Source: Lachnoclostridium sp. UBA1781 (GTDB lineage Bacteria > Bacillota > Clostridia > Lachnospirales > Lachnospiraceae). Taken from it: a stretch of 7,264 bases of DNA. Below the pieces are notes generated by a model. That model did not search any database. It was not told the DNA's origin and worked only from the letters and a program-made list of their open reading frames with translations. The position numbers and the translations under genes are program-made. How positions within the stretch are numbered: the stretch's first letter is position 1; the number at the start of each line of letters is the position of its first letter. Positions 1 to 6,134 of this stretch are shown here, piece after piece. The stretch covers positions 1,691 through 8,954 of the forward strand of contig DCGJ01000135.1 of assembly GCA_002315495.1 (NCBI GenBank), written 5' to 3'.

Positions 1-968
1 GTGGTTGTCGAGCTTCCAATTACATCAGTCTGTTACGAAAAGCGATGCTTCGTGCCGGATATGATTATATCCCGTGTGTATCTTTGAATTTCTCCGGCTT
101 GGAAAGTAATCCGGGATTTAAAATTACACCGAAAATGATTTATGAAATGGCCAATGCGGTCATCTATGGAGATTTACTGATGTGTCTTCACAATCAGACC
201 CGTCCGTATGAAGTGGAAGAAGGGGCTTCTCAGAAACTGGTAGATGAATACACAAAACGACTTGGAAAAGCATTCGGCAATGGAGTCGCAATGGGTTTGA
301 AAGACATGAAAAAAAATATGGCGGAAATAGTAGAGGCCTTTGCAAAAATCCCTGTAAAGGAAAAGAACAAAGTTCGTGTGGGAATTGTAGGAGAGATATA
401 CGTAAAATTTGCGCCGTTGGGAAATAATAATCTGGAGGCTTTCCTTCTAAAAGAAAATGCGGAGCCTGTAGTACCCGGGCTGTTGGACTTTCTGCTTTAC
501 ACCATCGATGCCGGTATTGTGGATCATGAACGTTATGGTTTGGGTAGTAGCAGTAGATTCGTCATTTCAAAAGGACTGCTGAAACTGATTGCGGGCATTC
601 AGGAAGACATGATTAAAGCCATTGAAAAATCCGGTTGTTTTCATGCGCCAAGCAGTTTTTATCGTACGCGGGAACTGGGCGGTAAGATTATCGACCACGG
701 TGTAAAAATGGGAGAAGGTTGGCTGTTAACCGGAGAAATGATGGCTCTGATTGATGAAGGTGTCAATAATATTGTGTGCACGCAGCCATTTGGTTGTTTG
801 CCAAACCACGTATGTGGCAGAGGAATGATGCGTCGTATTAAGGCGGAACATCCGGATGCCAATATTGTGGCGATTGACTATGATGCCAGCGCCACTAGCG
901 TCAATCAGGAAAACAGACTGAAGTTGATGCTATCCACGGCTCGAAAACTGCAGAATATCCCGGTATAG
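1..968 (+). CDS. Acyl-CoA dehydratase activase-related protein, C-terminal part (5' end outside window)
   Basis: The reading frame is open from the left edge (first full codon at position 3) to TAG at 966-968, so about 322 C-terminal residues are visible. Residues before the ATG at 45 already read as family sequence (GCRASNYISLLRKAM), so that ATG is internal. Other recognisable stretches are VGIVGEIYVKFAPLGNNNLE and a cysteine cluster CTQPFGCLPNHVCGRG near 777-815, followed by IDYDAS and NQENRLKLML near the end. These match the C-terminal region of the large (about 1,400 aa) anaerobe proteins that join BadF/BadG-type ATPase activase domains to a DUF2229/2-hydroxyacyl-CoA dehydratase-like region (COG3580/COG3581). 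The family is related to ATP-driven electron-donating activators of 2-hydroxyacyl-CoA dehydratases. The cysteines could bind an iron-sulfur cluster, which is inference. The true substrate is unknown, and no dehydratase subunits lie next to it in the window. Codons are GAA- and AAA-rich. The family call is confident; the function is not. Confidence 0.85.
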   Translation, partial: GCRASNYISLLRKAMLRAGYDYIPCVSLNFSGLESNPGFKITPKMIYEMANAVIYGDLLMCLHNQTRPYEVEEGASQKLVDEYTKRLGKAFGNGVAMGLKDMKKNMAEIVEAFAKIPVKEKNKVRVGIVGEIYVKFAPLGNNNLEAFLLKENAEPVVPGLLDFLLYTIDAGIVDHERYGLGSSSRFVISKGLLKLIAGIQEDMIKAIEKSGCFHAPSSFYRTRELGGKIIDHGVKMGEGWLLTGEMMALIDEGVNNIVCTQPFGCLPNHVCGRGMMRRIKAEHPDANIVAIDYDASATSVNQENRLKLMLSTARKLQNIPV

Positions 969-978
969 AGGTGTATTT

Positions 979-1698
979 ATGGCAGGAAAATATTATGCAG
1001 TAAGACAGGGAAGAATCCCCGGCATTTATCGTAGCTGGGAGGAATGTAAGAATCAGGTTTCCGGTTATTCCGGGGCTGTTTATAAAAGCTTTTTCACATT
1101 AAAGGAAGCAAAGGATTATCTGGCTGAAGGCGAATTCCCGGCTGAAAATGCGGGTGGACTTTTGAATGCGGAAGTGGCTGCTTTCGGAGAATGTAGCAGA
1201 GGAATTTCATCTGAACAGAAGGAAATGTTTTCACAGCAGAACGGGGAAGCTTTTATTCCAAATTATTTGCCGGATGACCAGATGGCAGCCTATGTGGATG
1301 GCAGTTATAAATTGGCCGCGCAGGAATTTTCTTATGGAGCGGTGATTTTTTTCCGGGGGGAATCATTGGAACTATCCGGAAAAAGTGATGATCCCGATTT
1401 TGCAACTATGCGAAACGTGGCAGGAGAGATTATGGGGGCTGTGAAAGCCATGCGATACGCCTTGGAACAGCGGGTTTCTCTGTTGCACATTTATCATGAT
1501 TATGAAGGCATTGCACAGTGGTGTTTGGGTGGCTGGCAAGCGAAAAACAAATGCACGCAGACCTATCGACTATTTTATCTGCAGTGCAGACAAAACGGTC
1601 TTGCTGTGGAATTCCACAAAGTAAAAGGCCATTCCGGCATAGCCTATAATGAGCGGGCAGATGAACTGGCAAAAGCAGCATTGGGTATTGAAAAATAA
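979..1698 (+). CDS. rnhA: Ribonuclease H1 with N-terminal hybrid-binding domain
   Basis: This 239-aa protein hydrolyses the RNA strand of RNA:DNA hybrids in the cytoplasm (R-loops, Okazaki primers). Residues about 4-48 form the hybrid-binding (Cauli_VI-like) domain, with the signature YAVRQGRIPGIYRSW and a following YKSF. A variable linker covers about 49-100. The RNase H fold covers about 101-236 and has the full metal-binding set: D107 (AYVDGSY), E150 (NVAGEIMGA), D174 (IYHDYEG) and D228 (NERADELAK), plus the flexible-loop histidine H218 (VKGHSG). Both domains look intact, so the enzyme is probably active. The start is supported by AGAGGTG at 967-973, 5 bp before the ATG and overlapping the stop of the preceding gene. 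With a 10-bp gap to that gene and no promoter between, the two are probably co-transcribed. A strong terminator follows 23 bp after the stop. The two-domain form is common in Clostridia. Confidence 0.95.
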   Translation: MAGKYYAVRQGRIPGIYRSWEECKNQVSGYSGAVYKSFFTLKEAKDYLAEGEFPAENAGGLLNAEVAAFGECSRGISSEQKEMFSQQNGEAFIPNYLPDDQMAAYVDGSYKLAAQEFSYGAVIFFRGESLELSGKSDDPDFATMRNVAGEIMGAVKAMRYALEQRVSLLHIYHDYEGIAQWCLGGWQAKNKCTQTYRLFYLQCRQNGLAVEFHKVKGHSGIAYNERADELAKAALGIEK

Positions 1699-1721
1699 AA
1701 TAGAAAAAGGCATGAAATAAT

Positions 1722-1765
1722 AAGGCTACGAAATCAATTGATTTCGCAGCCTTTTCTTTGTTTTT
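1722..1765 (+). terminator. Intrinsic terminator after the RNase H gene
   Basis: The arms 1722-1736 and 1739-1753 pair over up to 15 bp (AAGGCTACGAAATCA with TGATTTCGCAGCCTT), with a single A-C mismatch at 1728/1747. The centre is the self-complementary CAATTG, so the real loop is probably four bases. A T-rich tract follows (TTCTTTGTTTTT, to 1765). It ends the activase-rnhA transcription unit. Confidence 0.9.
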
Positions 1766-1802
1766 GTAAGACAGTTTTACTGTATAAACAGGGAGAAATT
1801 TC

Positions 1803-1831
1803 TTTTCTTGCGGTCTATTGTGGTGTATAAT
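1803..1831 (+). promoter_or_regulatory. Probable sigma-A promoter for carB
   Basis: There is a perfect TATAAT at 1826-1831. The -35 region (about 1803-1809, TTTTCTT) is a poor match, so the promoter rests mainly on its -10 box. Transcription would start near 1838 and leave a leader of about 90 bases before carB. I see no PyrR-type binding loop and no terminator hairpin in that leader, so there is no visible sign of the usual pyr attenuation. Upstream, 1771-1791 holds alternating ACAG/CTGT/ACAG elements that might be an operator. The preceding terminator makes a promoter in this gap necessary. Confidence 0.6.
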
Positions 1832-1912
1832 ACATAGTTAGAAAATGCCATATTGGGATTCTGTGCAAACTGGTAAAAGAGAAAACGATTTCAATATGAC
1901 GATATAAATTAT

Positions 1913-1920
1913 AGGGGGAG
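1913..1920 (+). promoter_or_regulatory. carB ribosome binding site serving two staggered ATGs
   Basis: AGGGGGAG lies 6 bp before the carB ATG at 1927. A second ATG at 1923, out of frame, is also within reach of this site and opens a 9-codon reading frame ending with TAA at 1950-1952. The carB start at 1927 is chosen because it gives the family's usual N-terminus and length. Confidence 0.7.
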
Positions 1921-1926
1921 AAATGT

Positions 1927-4900
1927 ATGCCAAAAAGAGAAGACGTAAATAAGGTATTGATTATCGGTTCCGGTCCGATTGTTATCGGTCAGGCTTGCGA
2001 ATTTGACTATTCCGGAACCCAGGCTTGTAAAGCCCTGAGAAAACTGGGTTATGAAATTGTGTTGGTAAACTCCAATCCGGCAACCATTATGACTGACCCG
2101 GAAACTGCTGATGTAACATACATTGAACCTTTGAATGTAGAACGTCTGGAACAGATTATTGCAAAAGAACGTCCGGATGCTCTGTTACCAAATCTGGGCG
2201 GACAATCCGGTTTGAATCTGTGCTCTGAATTATATCAGGCAGGTATTTTGGACAAATATAACGTAAAGGTTATCGGCGTGCAGGTTGATGCCATAGAACG
2301 CGGGGAAGACCGCATTGAATTCAAGAAAACCATGGACAGCCTGGGAATTGAAATGGCACGCTCTGAAGTGGCTTATTCTGTAGAAGAAGGTTTGGCAATT
2401 GCGGAAAAACTGAACTATCCGGTTGTTCTGCGTCCGGCTTACACCATGGGTGGTGCAGGCGGCGGTCTTGTATATAATACCGAAGAGTTGAAGACGGTTT
2501 GCGCAAGAGGTCTTCAGGCCAGTCTTGTAGGACAGGTTCTTGTAGAAGAGTCCATCCTCGGTTGGGAAGAGCTCGAGCTTGAGGTTGTTCGTGACGCAAA
2601 GGGCCAGATGATTACCGTTTGCTTCATCGAGAACATCGACCCACTCGGCGTTCATACCGGCGACTCCTTCTGTTCCGCTCCGATGCTTACCATCAGCGAG
2701 GAATGCCAGAAGGAACTTCAGAGACAGGCTTACAGCATTGTAAATGAGGTAGAGGTTATCGGTGGTACCAACGTTCAGTTCGCACATGATCCGAACACCG
2801 GCAGAATCATCGTTATCGAGATTAACCCAAGAACCTCCCGTTCCTCCGCACTTGCTTCCAAGGCAACCGGCTTCCCGATTGCACTTGTATCCGCAATGCT
2901 TGCTTCCGGTCTTACCCTTGACGAGATTCCTTGCGGCAAATGCGGCACCCTCGACAAGTACGTTCCGGACGGCGATTATGTCGTAATCAAGTTCGCTCGC
3001 TGGGCATTTGAAAAGTTCAAGGGCGCTTCCGATAAGCTCGGCACTCAGATGCGCGCCGTTGGTGAAGTTATGTCCATCGGTAAGAACTATAAGGAGGCTT
3101 TCCAGAAGGCAATCCGTTCTTTGGAAACCGGCCGTTACGGTCTCGGCTTCGCAAAGAATTTCAATAAGAAGAGCAAAGAAGAGCTTCTTGCAATGCTTGC
3201 AAATCCAAGCTCCGAGAGACAGTTCATCATGTACGAAGCAATCCGTAAGGGTGCTACCAACGACGAGCTGTTCGCACTGACCAAGATTAAGCACTATTTC
3301 CTCGACCAGATGAGAGAGCTTGTTCAGGAGGAGGAAATGCTCCTCGGTATGAAGGGCTCCGTTCCTTCCAAGGACGTTCTCGAGCAGGCAAAGAAGGACG
3401 GTTTCTCCGATCGTTACCTCTCCATGATTCTTGGTGTAACCGAAGAGGATATCCGTAACGCAAGAGAAGGCTTCGGCATCGTTGAGGCTTGGGAGCCGGT
3501 TCATGTATACGGTACCCAGGACAGCGCATACTACTTCTCTACCTACTGTGCACCGGATAAGACCGTTGCTTCCGACAAGAAGAAAATTATGATTCTCGGT
3601 GGCGGTCCAAACCGTATCGGCCAGGGTATTGAGTTCGACTACTGCTGCGTACATGCCGCATTTGCACTGAAGAAGCTTGGCTTCGAAACCATTATCGTTA
3701 ACTGTAATCCGGAAACCGTATCCACCGACTATGATACTTCCGATAAGCTTTACTTCGAGCCGCTTACCCTTGAGGATGTACTCAGCATCTACAAGAAGGA
3801 AAAGCCGGTTGGTGTAATCGCTCAGTTTGGTGGTCAGACCCCGCTTAACCTTGCTGCACAGCTTAAGGCAAATGGCGTAAATATCCTCGGTACCTCCCCA
3901 GAGGTAATCGACATGGCAGAGGACCGTGATTTGTTCCGTGCTATGATGGAGAAACTTGAGATTCCGATGCCGGAAGCAGGTATGGCTGTTAATGTTGAGG
4001 AGGCCCTTGAGGTTGCTCACAGAATCGGCTATCCGGTTATGGTTCGTCCGTCCTACGTACTTGGCGGCCGTGGCATGGAGGTTGTCGGTGACGACGACGC
4101 TCTTACCGAGTACATGGCAGCAGCGGTTGGCGTAACTCCGGACAGACCAATCCTCGTTGACCGTTTCCTTCGTCATGCTACCGAGTGTGAGGCAGATGCA
4201 ATCGCTGACGGAAAGCATGCATTTGTACCGGCTGTTATGGAGCATATCGAGCTTGCAGGTGTTCACTCCGGTGACTCCGCTTGTATCCTTCCTTCCAAGA
4301 ATATCCCGGCTGAGCTGGTTGCTACCATTAAGGAATACACCAGAAAGATCGCTGAGGAAATGGGCGTTTGCGGTTTGATGAACATGCAGTACGCAATCGA
4401 GGACGGAAAGGTTTACGTACTTGAGGCAAACCCACGTGCATCCCGTACCGTGCCGCTTGTATCCAAGGTTTGCGGTATCAACATGGTTAAGATTGCAACC
4501 GAGATTATGACCGGCGAGCTTACCGGAAAGACCTCTCCGCTTGCAGATATGAAGGAAATTAAGCCGAAGTACTACGGCGTTAAGGAAGCTGTCTTCCCAT
4601 TCAATATGTTCCAGGAAGTTGACCCGGTTCTCGGACCGGAGATGCGCTCCACCGGTGAGGTTCTCGGTTTGTCCCTGAACGTTGGTGAAGCTTACTTCAA
4701 GGCACAGGAAGCTACCCAGACCAAGCTCCCGACCTCCGGTACCGTTCTTATCTCCGTTAACAGAAGAGATAAGGCAGAGGTTGTAGAGGTTGCTCAGAAG
4801 TTCGCAGACTGCGGCTTCAAGATTGTTGCTACCGGCACCACCTACGAGCTCATTAAGGAAAATGGCATCGAGGTTACCAGAATCAACAAGATGCAGGAGG

Positions 4901-5148
4901 GTCGTCCAAACCTTGTTGATGCTATTACCGACGGTAAGATTCAGCTCATCATCAACACTCCGGCTACCAAGGCTGAGAAGACCTTTGATGACAGCTACAT
5001 CCGTAAGAATGCAATCAAGGCAAGAGTTCCTTACATCACCACCATGGCAGCTGCCAAGGCAAGTGCTGAGGGTATCGCAACCGTTATTCGTGACGGTGAG
5101 ATCGGTGTTATGAGTCTTCAGGAGATTCATTCCATGATTGAAAAATAA
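1927..5148 (+). CDS. carB: Carbamoyl-phosphate synthase large subunit
   Basis: CarB makes carbamoyl phosphate from bicarbonate, two ATP and ammonia supplied by the CarA glutaminase, feeding pyrimidine and arginine synthesis. At 1073 aa it equals the E. coli CarB length. The internal duplication is clear: a carboxyphosphate half begins with VLIIGSGPIVIGQACEFDYS and a carbamoyl-phosphate half begins at about residue 553 with IMILGGGPNRIGQGIEFDY. The first ATP-grasp shows R129, R169, the loop GGAGGG (175-180), E214/E215 and IEINPRTSR (297-305). The second shows R707, the GGRGM loop (713-717), HSGDSAC (780-786) and LEANPRASR (832-840). The allosteric MGS-like domain (about 936-1073) keeps ATGTTYEL (968-975) and the NTPAT loop (1010-1014), where UMP or IMP binds in the family. 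No key residue is missing. carA is not adjacent. Codon choice changes abruptly between codons 168 and 181. From 2233 to the stop the gene uses no TTA, CTA or TCA codon. Confidence 0.98.
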   Translation: MPKREDVNKVLIIGSGPIVIGQACEFDYSGTQACKALRKLGYEIVLVNSNPATIMTDPETADVTYIEPLNVERLEQIIAKERPDALLPNLGGQSGLNLCSELYQAGILDKYNVKVIGVQVDAIERGEDRIEFKKTMDSLGIEMARSEVAYSVEEGLAIAEKLNYPVVLRPAYTMGGAGGGLVYNTEELKTVCARGLQASLVGQVLVEESILGWEELELEVVRDAKGQMITVCFIENIDPLGVHTGDSFCSAPMLTISEECQKELQRQAYSIVNEVEVIGGTNVQFAHDPNTGRIIVIEINPRTSRSSALASKATGFPIALVSAMLASGLTLDEIPCGKCGTLDKYVPDGDYVVIKFARWAFEKFKGASDKLGTQMRAVGEVMSIGKNYKEAFQKAIRSLETGRYGLGFAKNFNKKSKEELLAMLANPSSERQFIMYEAIRKGATNDELFALTKIKHYFLDQMRELVQEEEMLLGMKGSVPSKDVLEQAKKDGFSDRYLSMILGVTEEDIRNAREGFGIVEAWEPVHVYGTQDSAYYFSTYCAPDKTVASDKKKIMILGGGPNRIGQGIEFDYCCVHAAFALKKLGFETIIVNCNPETVSTDYDTSDKLYFEPLTLEDVLSIYKKEKPVGVIAQFGGQTPLNLAAQLKANGVNILGTSPEVIDMAEDRDLFRAMMEKLEIPMPEAGMAVNVEEALEVAHRIGYPVMVRPSYVLGGRGMEVVGDDDALTEYMAAAVGVTPDRPILVDRFLRHATECEADAIADGKHAFVPAVMEHIELAGVHSGDSACILPSKNIPAELVATIKEYTRKIAEEMGVCGLMNMQYAIEDGKVYVLEANPRASRTVPLVSKVCGINMVKIATEIMTGELTGKTSPLADMKEIKPKYYGVKEAVFPFNMFQEVDPVLGPEMRSTGEVLGLSLNVGEAYFKAQEATQTKLPTSGTVLISVNRRDKAEVVEVAQKFADCGFKIVATGTTYELIKENGIEVTRINKMQEGRPNLVDAITDGKIQLIINTPATKAEKTFDDSYIRKNAIKARVPYITTMAAAKASAEGIATVIRDGEIGVMSLQEIHSMIEK
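2431..2466. other. Abrupt synonymous codon-usage switch inside carB (possible recombination or assembly junction)
   Basis: In carB codons 1-186 all 18 Glu codons are GAA. In codons 187-300, 10 of 14 are GAG. Leu in codons 1-168 is CTG (9), TTG (6) or TTA (2). In codons 181-331, 15 of 16 Leu codons are CTT or CTC. The switch falls between the CTG at 2428 and the CTT at 2467, within the very conserved stretch RPAYTMGGAGGG. The reading frame and protein are intact across it. The upstream genes share the left style, and the GNAT gene on the right shares the GAG/AAG style. Confidence 0.7.
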
Positions 5149-5166
5149 GAATAACTGCATTATAAT
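5138..5166 (+). promoter_or_regulatory. Near-consensus sigma-A promoter overlapping the carB stop, reading toward the MntP-like gene
   Basis: TTGAAA at 5138-5143, a spacer of exactly 17 bp, and TATAAT at 5161-5166. The -35 box is formed by the last codons of carB (ATT GAA AAA). Transcription would start near 5173 and give a leader of about 72 bases before the ATG at 5245. This leader contains the terminator at 5198-5230. The boxes are near consensus; activity is not tested. Confidence 0.65.
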
Positions 5167-5197
5167 AAGGCCGTTATCGGCGTTATGAGATGTCTTG

Positions 5198-5230
5198 AAC
5201 AGGGCCGGAGCTTCCGGTCCTGTTTTGTGT
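5198..5230 (+). terminator. Intrinsic terminator between carB and the MntP-like gene (possible attenuator)
   Basis: The arms 5198-5209 and 5213-5224 pair over 12 bp (ACAGGGCCGGA with TCCGGTCCTGT at the core) with one G-U wobble at 5204/5218 and a 3-base loop. A short, imperfect T-tract follows (TTTTGTGTT). It can end carB transcripts. It also lies within the leader of the promoter at 5138-5166 and stops just before the Shine-Dalgarno site at 5234, so any transcript for the next gene from that promoter or from carB must pass through it. Confidence 0.8.
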
Positions 5231-5244
5231 TATAGGAGGTTTCT

Positions 5245-5850
5245 ATGTCCTTTTTTATGATGATTTTGGTTTCCCTTGCACTTTCCCTGGATGCACATGG
5301 AATCGCGACAAACCGCGGTTTGACAGAAGGTAAGTTTGATGCTAAGAAGACTGCTCTTGTCGGCTGCTGGTTTGGCGGTGTTCAGTTTATTACGATTCTG
5401 GTCGGCGGTCTTGCCGGGGTCGGTGTTCGTCGTTTTGTGGACAGAAATCTTGGCTGGGTTGTGCTTGCATTTGTTCTTTTGATGATTCTTGTAAATGCGG
5501 CACGGGAAGCATTTTTCGAGAAAAAGACAGAGGTTGCTATGGAGCAGCAGGCGAGCTCAATTCCATTTCTTGCCCTCATCTGCGGCGTGGACGGTTTTCT
5601 GATGGGAATCGGAATGGCGCTGTTAAAGAGCGGCGTTTGGAAACTGTGCTTTTCCACCTTCAATATGTGGATCGGAGCATTTTTCGCGGCACTGGTAACG
5701 TTTGGCATGGTGATGCTCGGAACCTTTCTCGGCATCAAATATCAGGGGAAGACAAGAAGATGGGTGCTTGGAGTCGGAGCAGGGGTATTGTTTTTGATGG
5801 ATTTGTGGTTTGTGCTCGAGCATTTTGATGTGCTCCCGATTATCCTATAA
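5245..5850 (+). CDS. MntP-like (DUF204) divalent-metal efflux membrane protein
   Basis: This 201-aa, very hydrophobic protein has about six membrane helices (roughly residues 1-20, 36-58, 68-86, 106-128, 138-165 and 173-195). It shows the inverted two-repeat pattern of the MntP/YebN manganese exporters. The first repeat has ALSLDAHGIATNRGL with D16, followed by WFGGVQFITILVGGLAG, close to the family's FFGG-Q helix. The second has ALICGVDGFLMGIGMAL with D116. These two aspartates match the paired metal-site aspartates of the family. The motifs differ from the usual ALSMDAFAVS and SIDALAVG, so this is a divergent member and the transported ion may not be manganese. It is slightly longer than typical members (about 185-190 aa), with a charged loop near 87-105. 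AGGAGG at 5234-5239 lies 5 bp before the ATG. It is probably expressed from the promoter at 5138-5166 through an attenuator-like terminator. I see no yybP-ykoY Mn riboswitch; the leader is too short. A YtaF-like relative is the main alternative. Confidence 0.8.
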   Translation: MSFFMMILVSLALSLDAHGIATNRGLTEGKFDAKKTALVGCWFGGVQFITILVGGLAGVGVRRFVDRNLGWVVLAFVLLMILVNAAREAFFEKKTEVAMEQQASSIPFLALICGVDGFLMGIGMALLKSGVWKLCFSTFNMWIGAFFAALVTFGMVMLGTFLGIKYQGKTRRWVLGVGAGVLFLMDLWFVLEHFDVLPIIL

Positions 5851-5907
5851 TTTCCAATGGAAATTTTTCCGTCACAGATAATCGAATAAATATGGTTTTG
5901 GAAAAAG

Positions 5908-5943
5908 TCGGAACCTTCCCGCGGGAAGGTCTCCGATTTTTTT
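5908..5943 (+). terminator. Strong intrinsic terminator after the MntP-like gene
   Basis: A perfect 16-base palindrome CCTTCCCGCGGGAAGG (5914-5929) is extended by TCGGA (5908-5912) pairing with TCCGA (5932-5936), with one bulged base. Seven T residues follow (5937-5943). A run of five A residues (5902-5906) on the left could make it act on both strands, although no minus-strand gene converges here. Confidence 0.92.
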
Positions 5944-5945
5944 AT

Positions 5946-6007
5946 TGCGGGAAGATTGGGAAACGGATATGCTCAAATTAGAAAAGAAAAGTGCGGGAAA
6001 ATTGGGA
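5946..6007. repeat. Imperfect 16-bp direct repeat in the spacer before the GNAT gene
   Basis: TGCGGGAAGATTGGGA at 5946-5961 recurs as TGCGGGAAAATTGGGA at 5992-6007 with one difference (G5954/A6000). The start-to-start distance is 46 bp. The copies sit between the terminator and the possible leader ORF, where an operator or activator site would be expected. The rest of 5944-6047 shows no clear promoter. Confidence 0.5.
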
Positions 6008-6047
6008 TGAATAGTGAATGGTAGGATGGGCATTTTTAAGGAGAATA

Positions 6048-6134
6048 ATGACCATTTGTTCGTGTGATTCGATGGGAAAATCCATTGAAGCGAAGATTGC
6101 AAGGAGTATAATCTATGATACGTTGGTTAGATAA
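6048..6134 (+). CDS. Possible 28-codon leader ORF overlapping the GNAT gene start
   Basis: ATG at 6048 has a good Shine-Dalgarno site (AAGGAG at 6038-6043, 4 bp spacing) and is followed by 27 further codons and TAA at 6132-6134. The frame overlaps the first 20 bp of the next gene, as in translational coupling. The peptide starts MTICSCDSMG, has no clear membrane segment and matches nothing I recognise. It could be a real small protein, a leader peptide that controls the next gene's start, or chance. The Shine-Dalgarno site and overlap are the only support. Confidence 0.3.
   Translation: MTICSCDSMGKSIEAKIARSIIYDTLVR

Noticed and set aside
45..47. ATG at 45 as the true start of the first gene
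   Set aside because: The frame is open upstream to the window edge and the residues before it (GCRASNYISLLRKA) belong to the conserved family sequence, so the gene starts outside the window.
1903..1908. TATAAA just before the carB ribosome site as a promoter -10 box
   Set aside because: The start site would fall inside or next to the Shine-Dalgarno sequence, leaving almost no leader; the TATAAT at 1826 is a better candidate.
2230..5160. A 976-codon open frame on the minus strand opposite carB
   Set aside because: It is in register with carB codons and stays open only because carB avoids TTA, CTA and TCA there. Its translation shows no recognisable domain, while the plus-strand frame is an unmistakable complete CarB.
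5173..5244. A yybP-ykoY manganese riboswitch ahead of the MntP-like gene
   Set aside because: The leader is only about 72 bases and I cannot find the conserved yybP-ykoY loops. Only a simple terminator hairpin is visible.
6085..6112. TTGAAG-16-TATAAT directly before the GNAT start as a promoter
   Set aside because: Transcription would begin near 6119, after the ATG at 6115, and the TATAAT lies between the Shine-Dalgarno site and the start codon. It is more likely an A/T-rich spacer.
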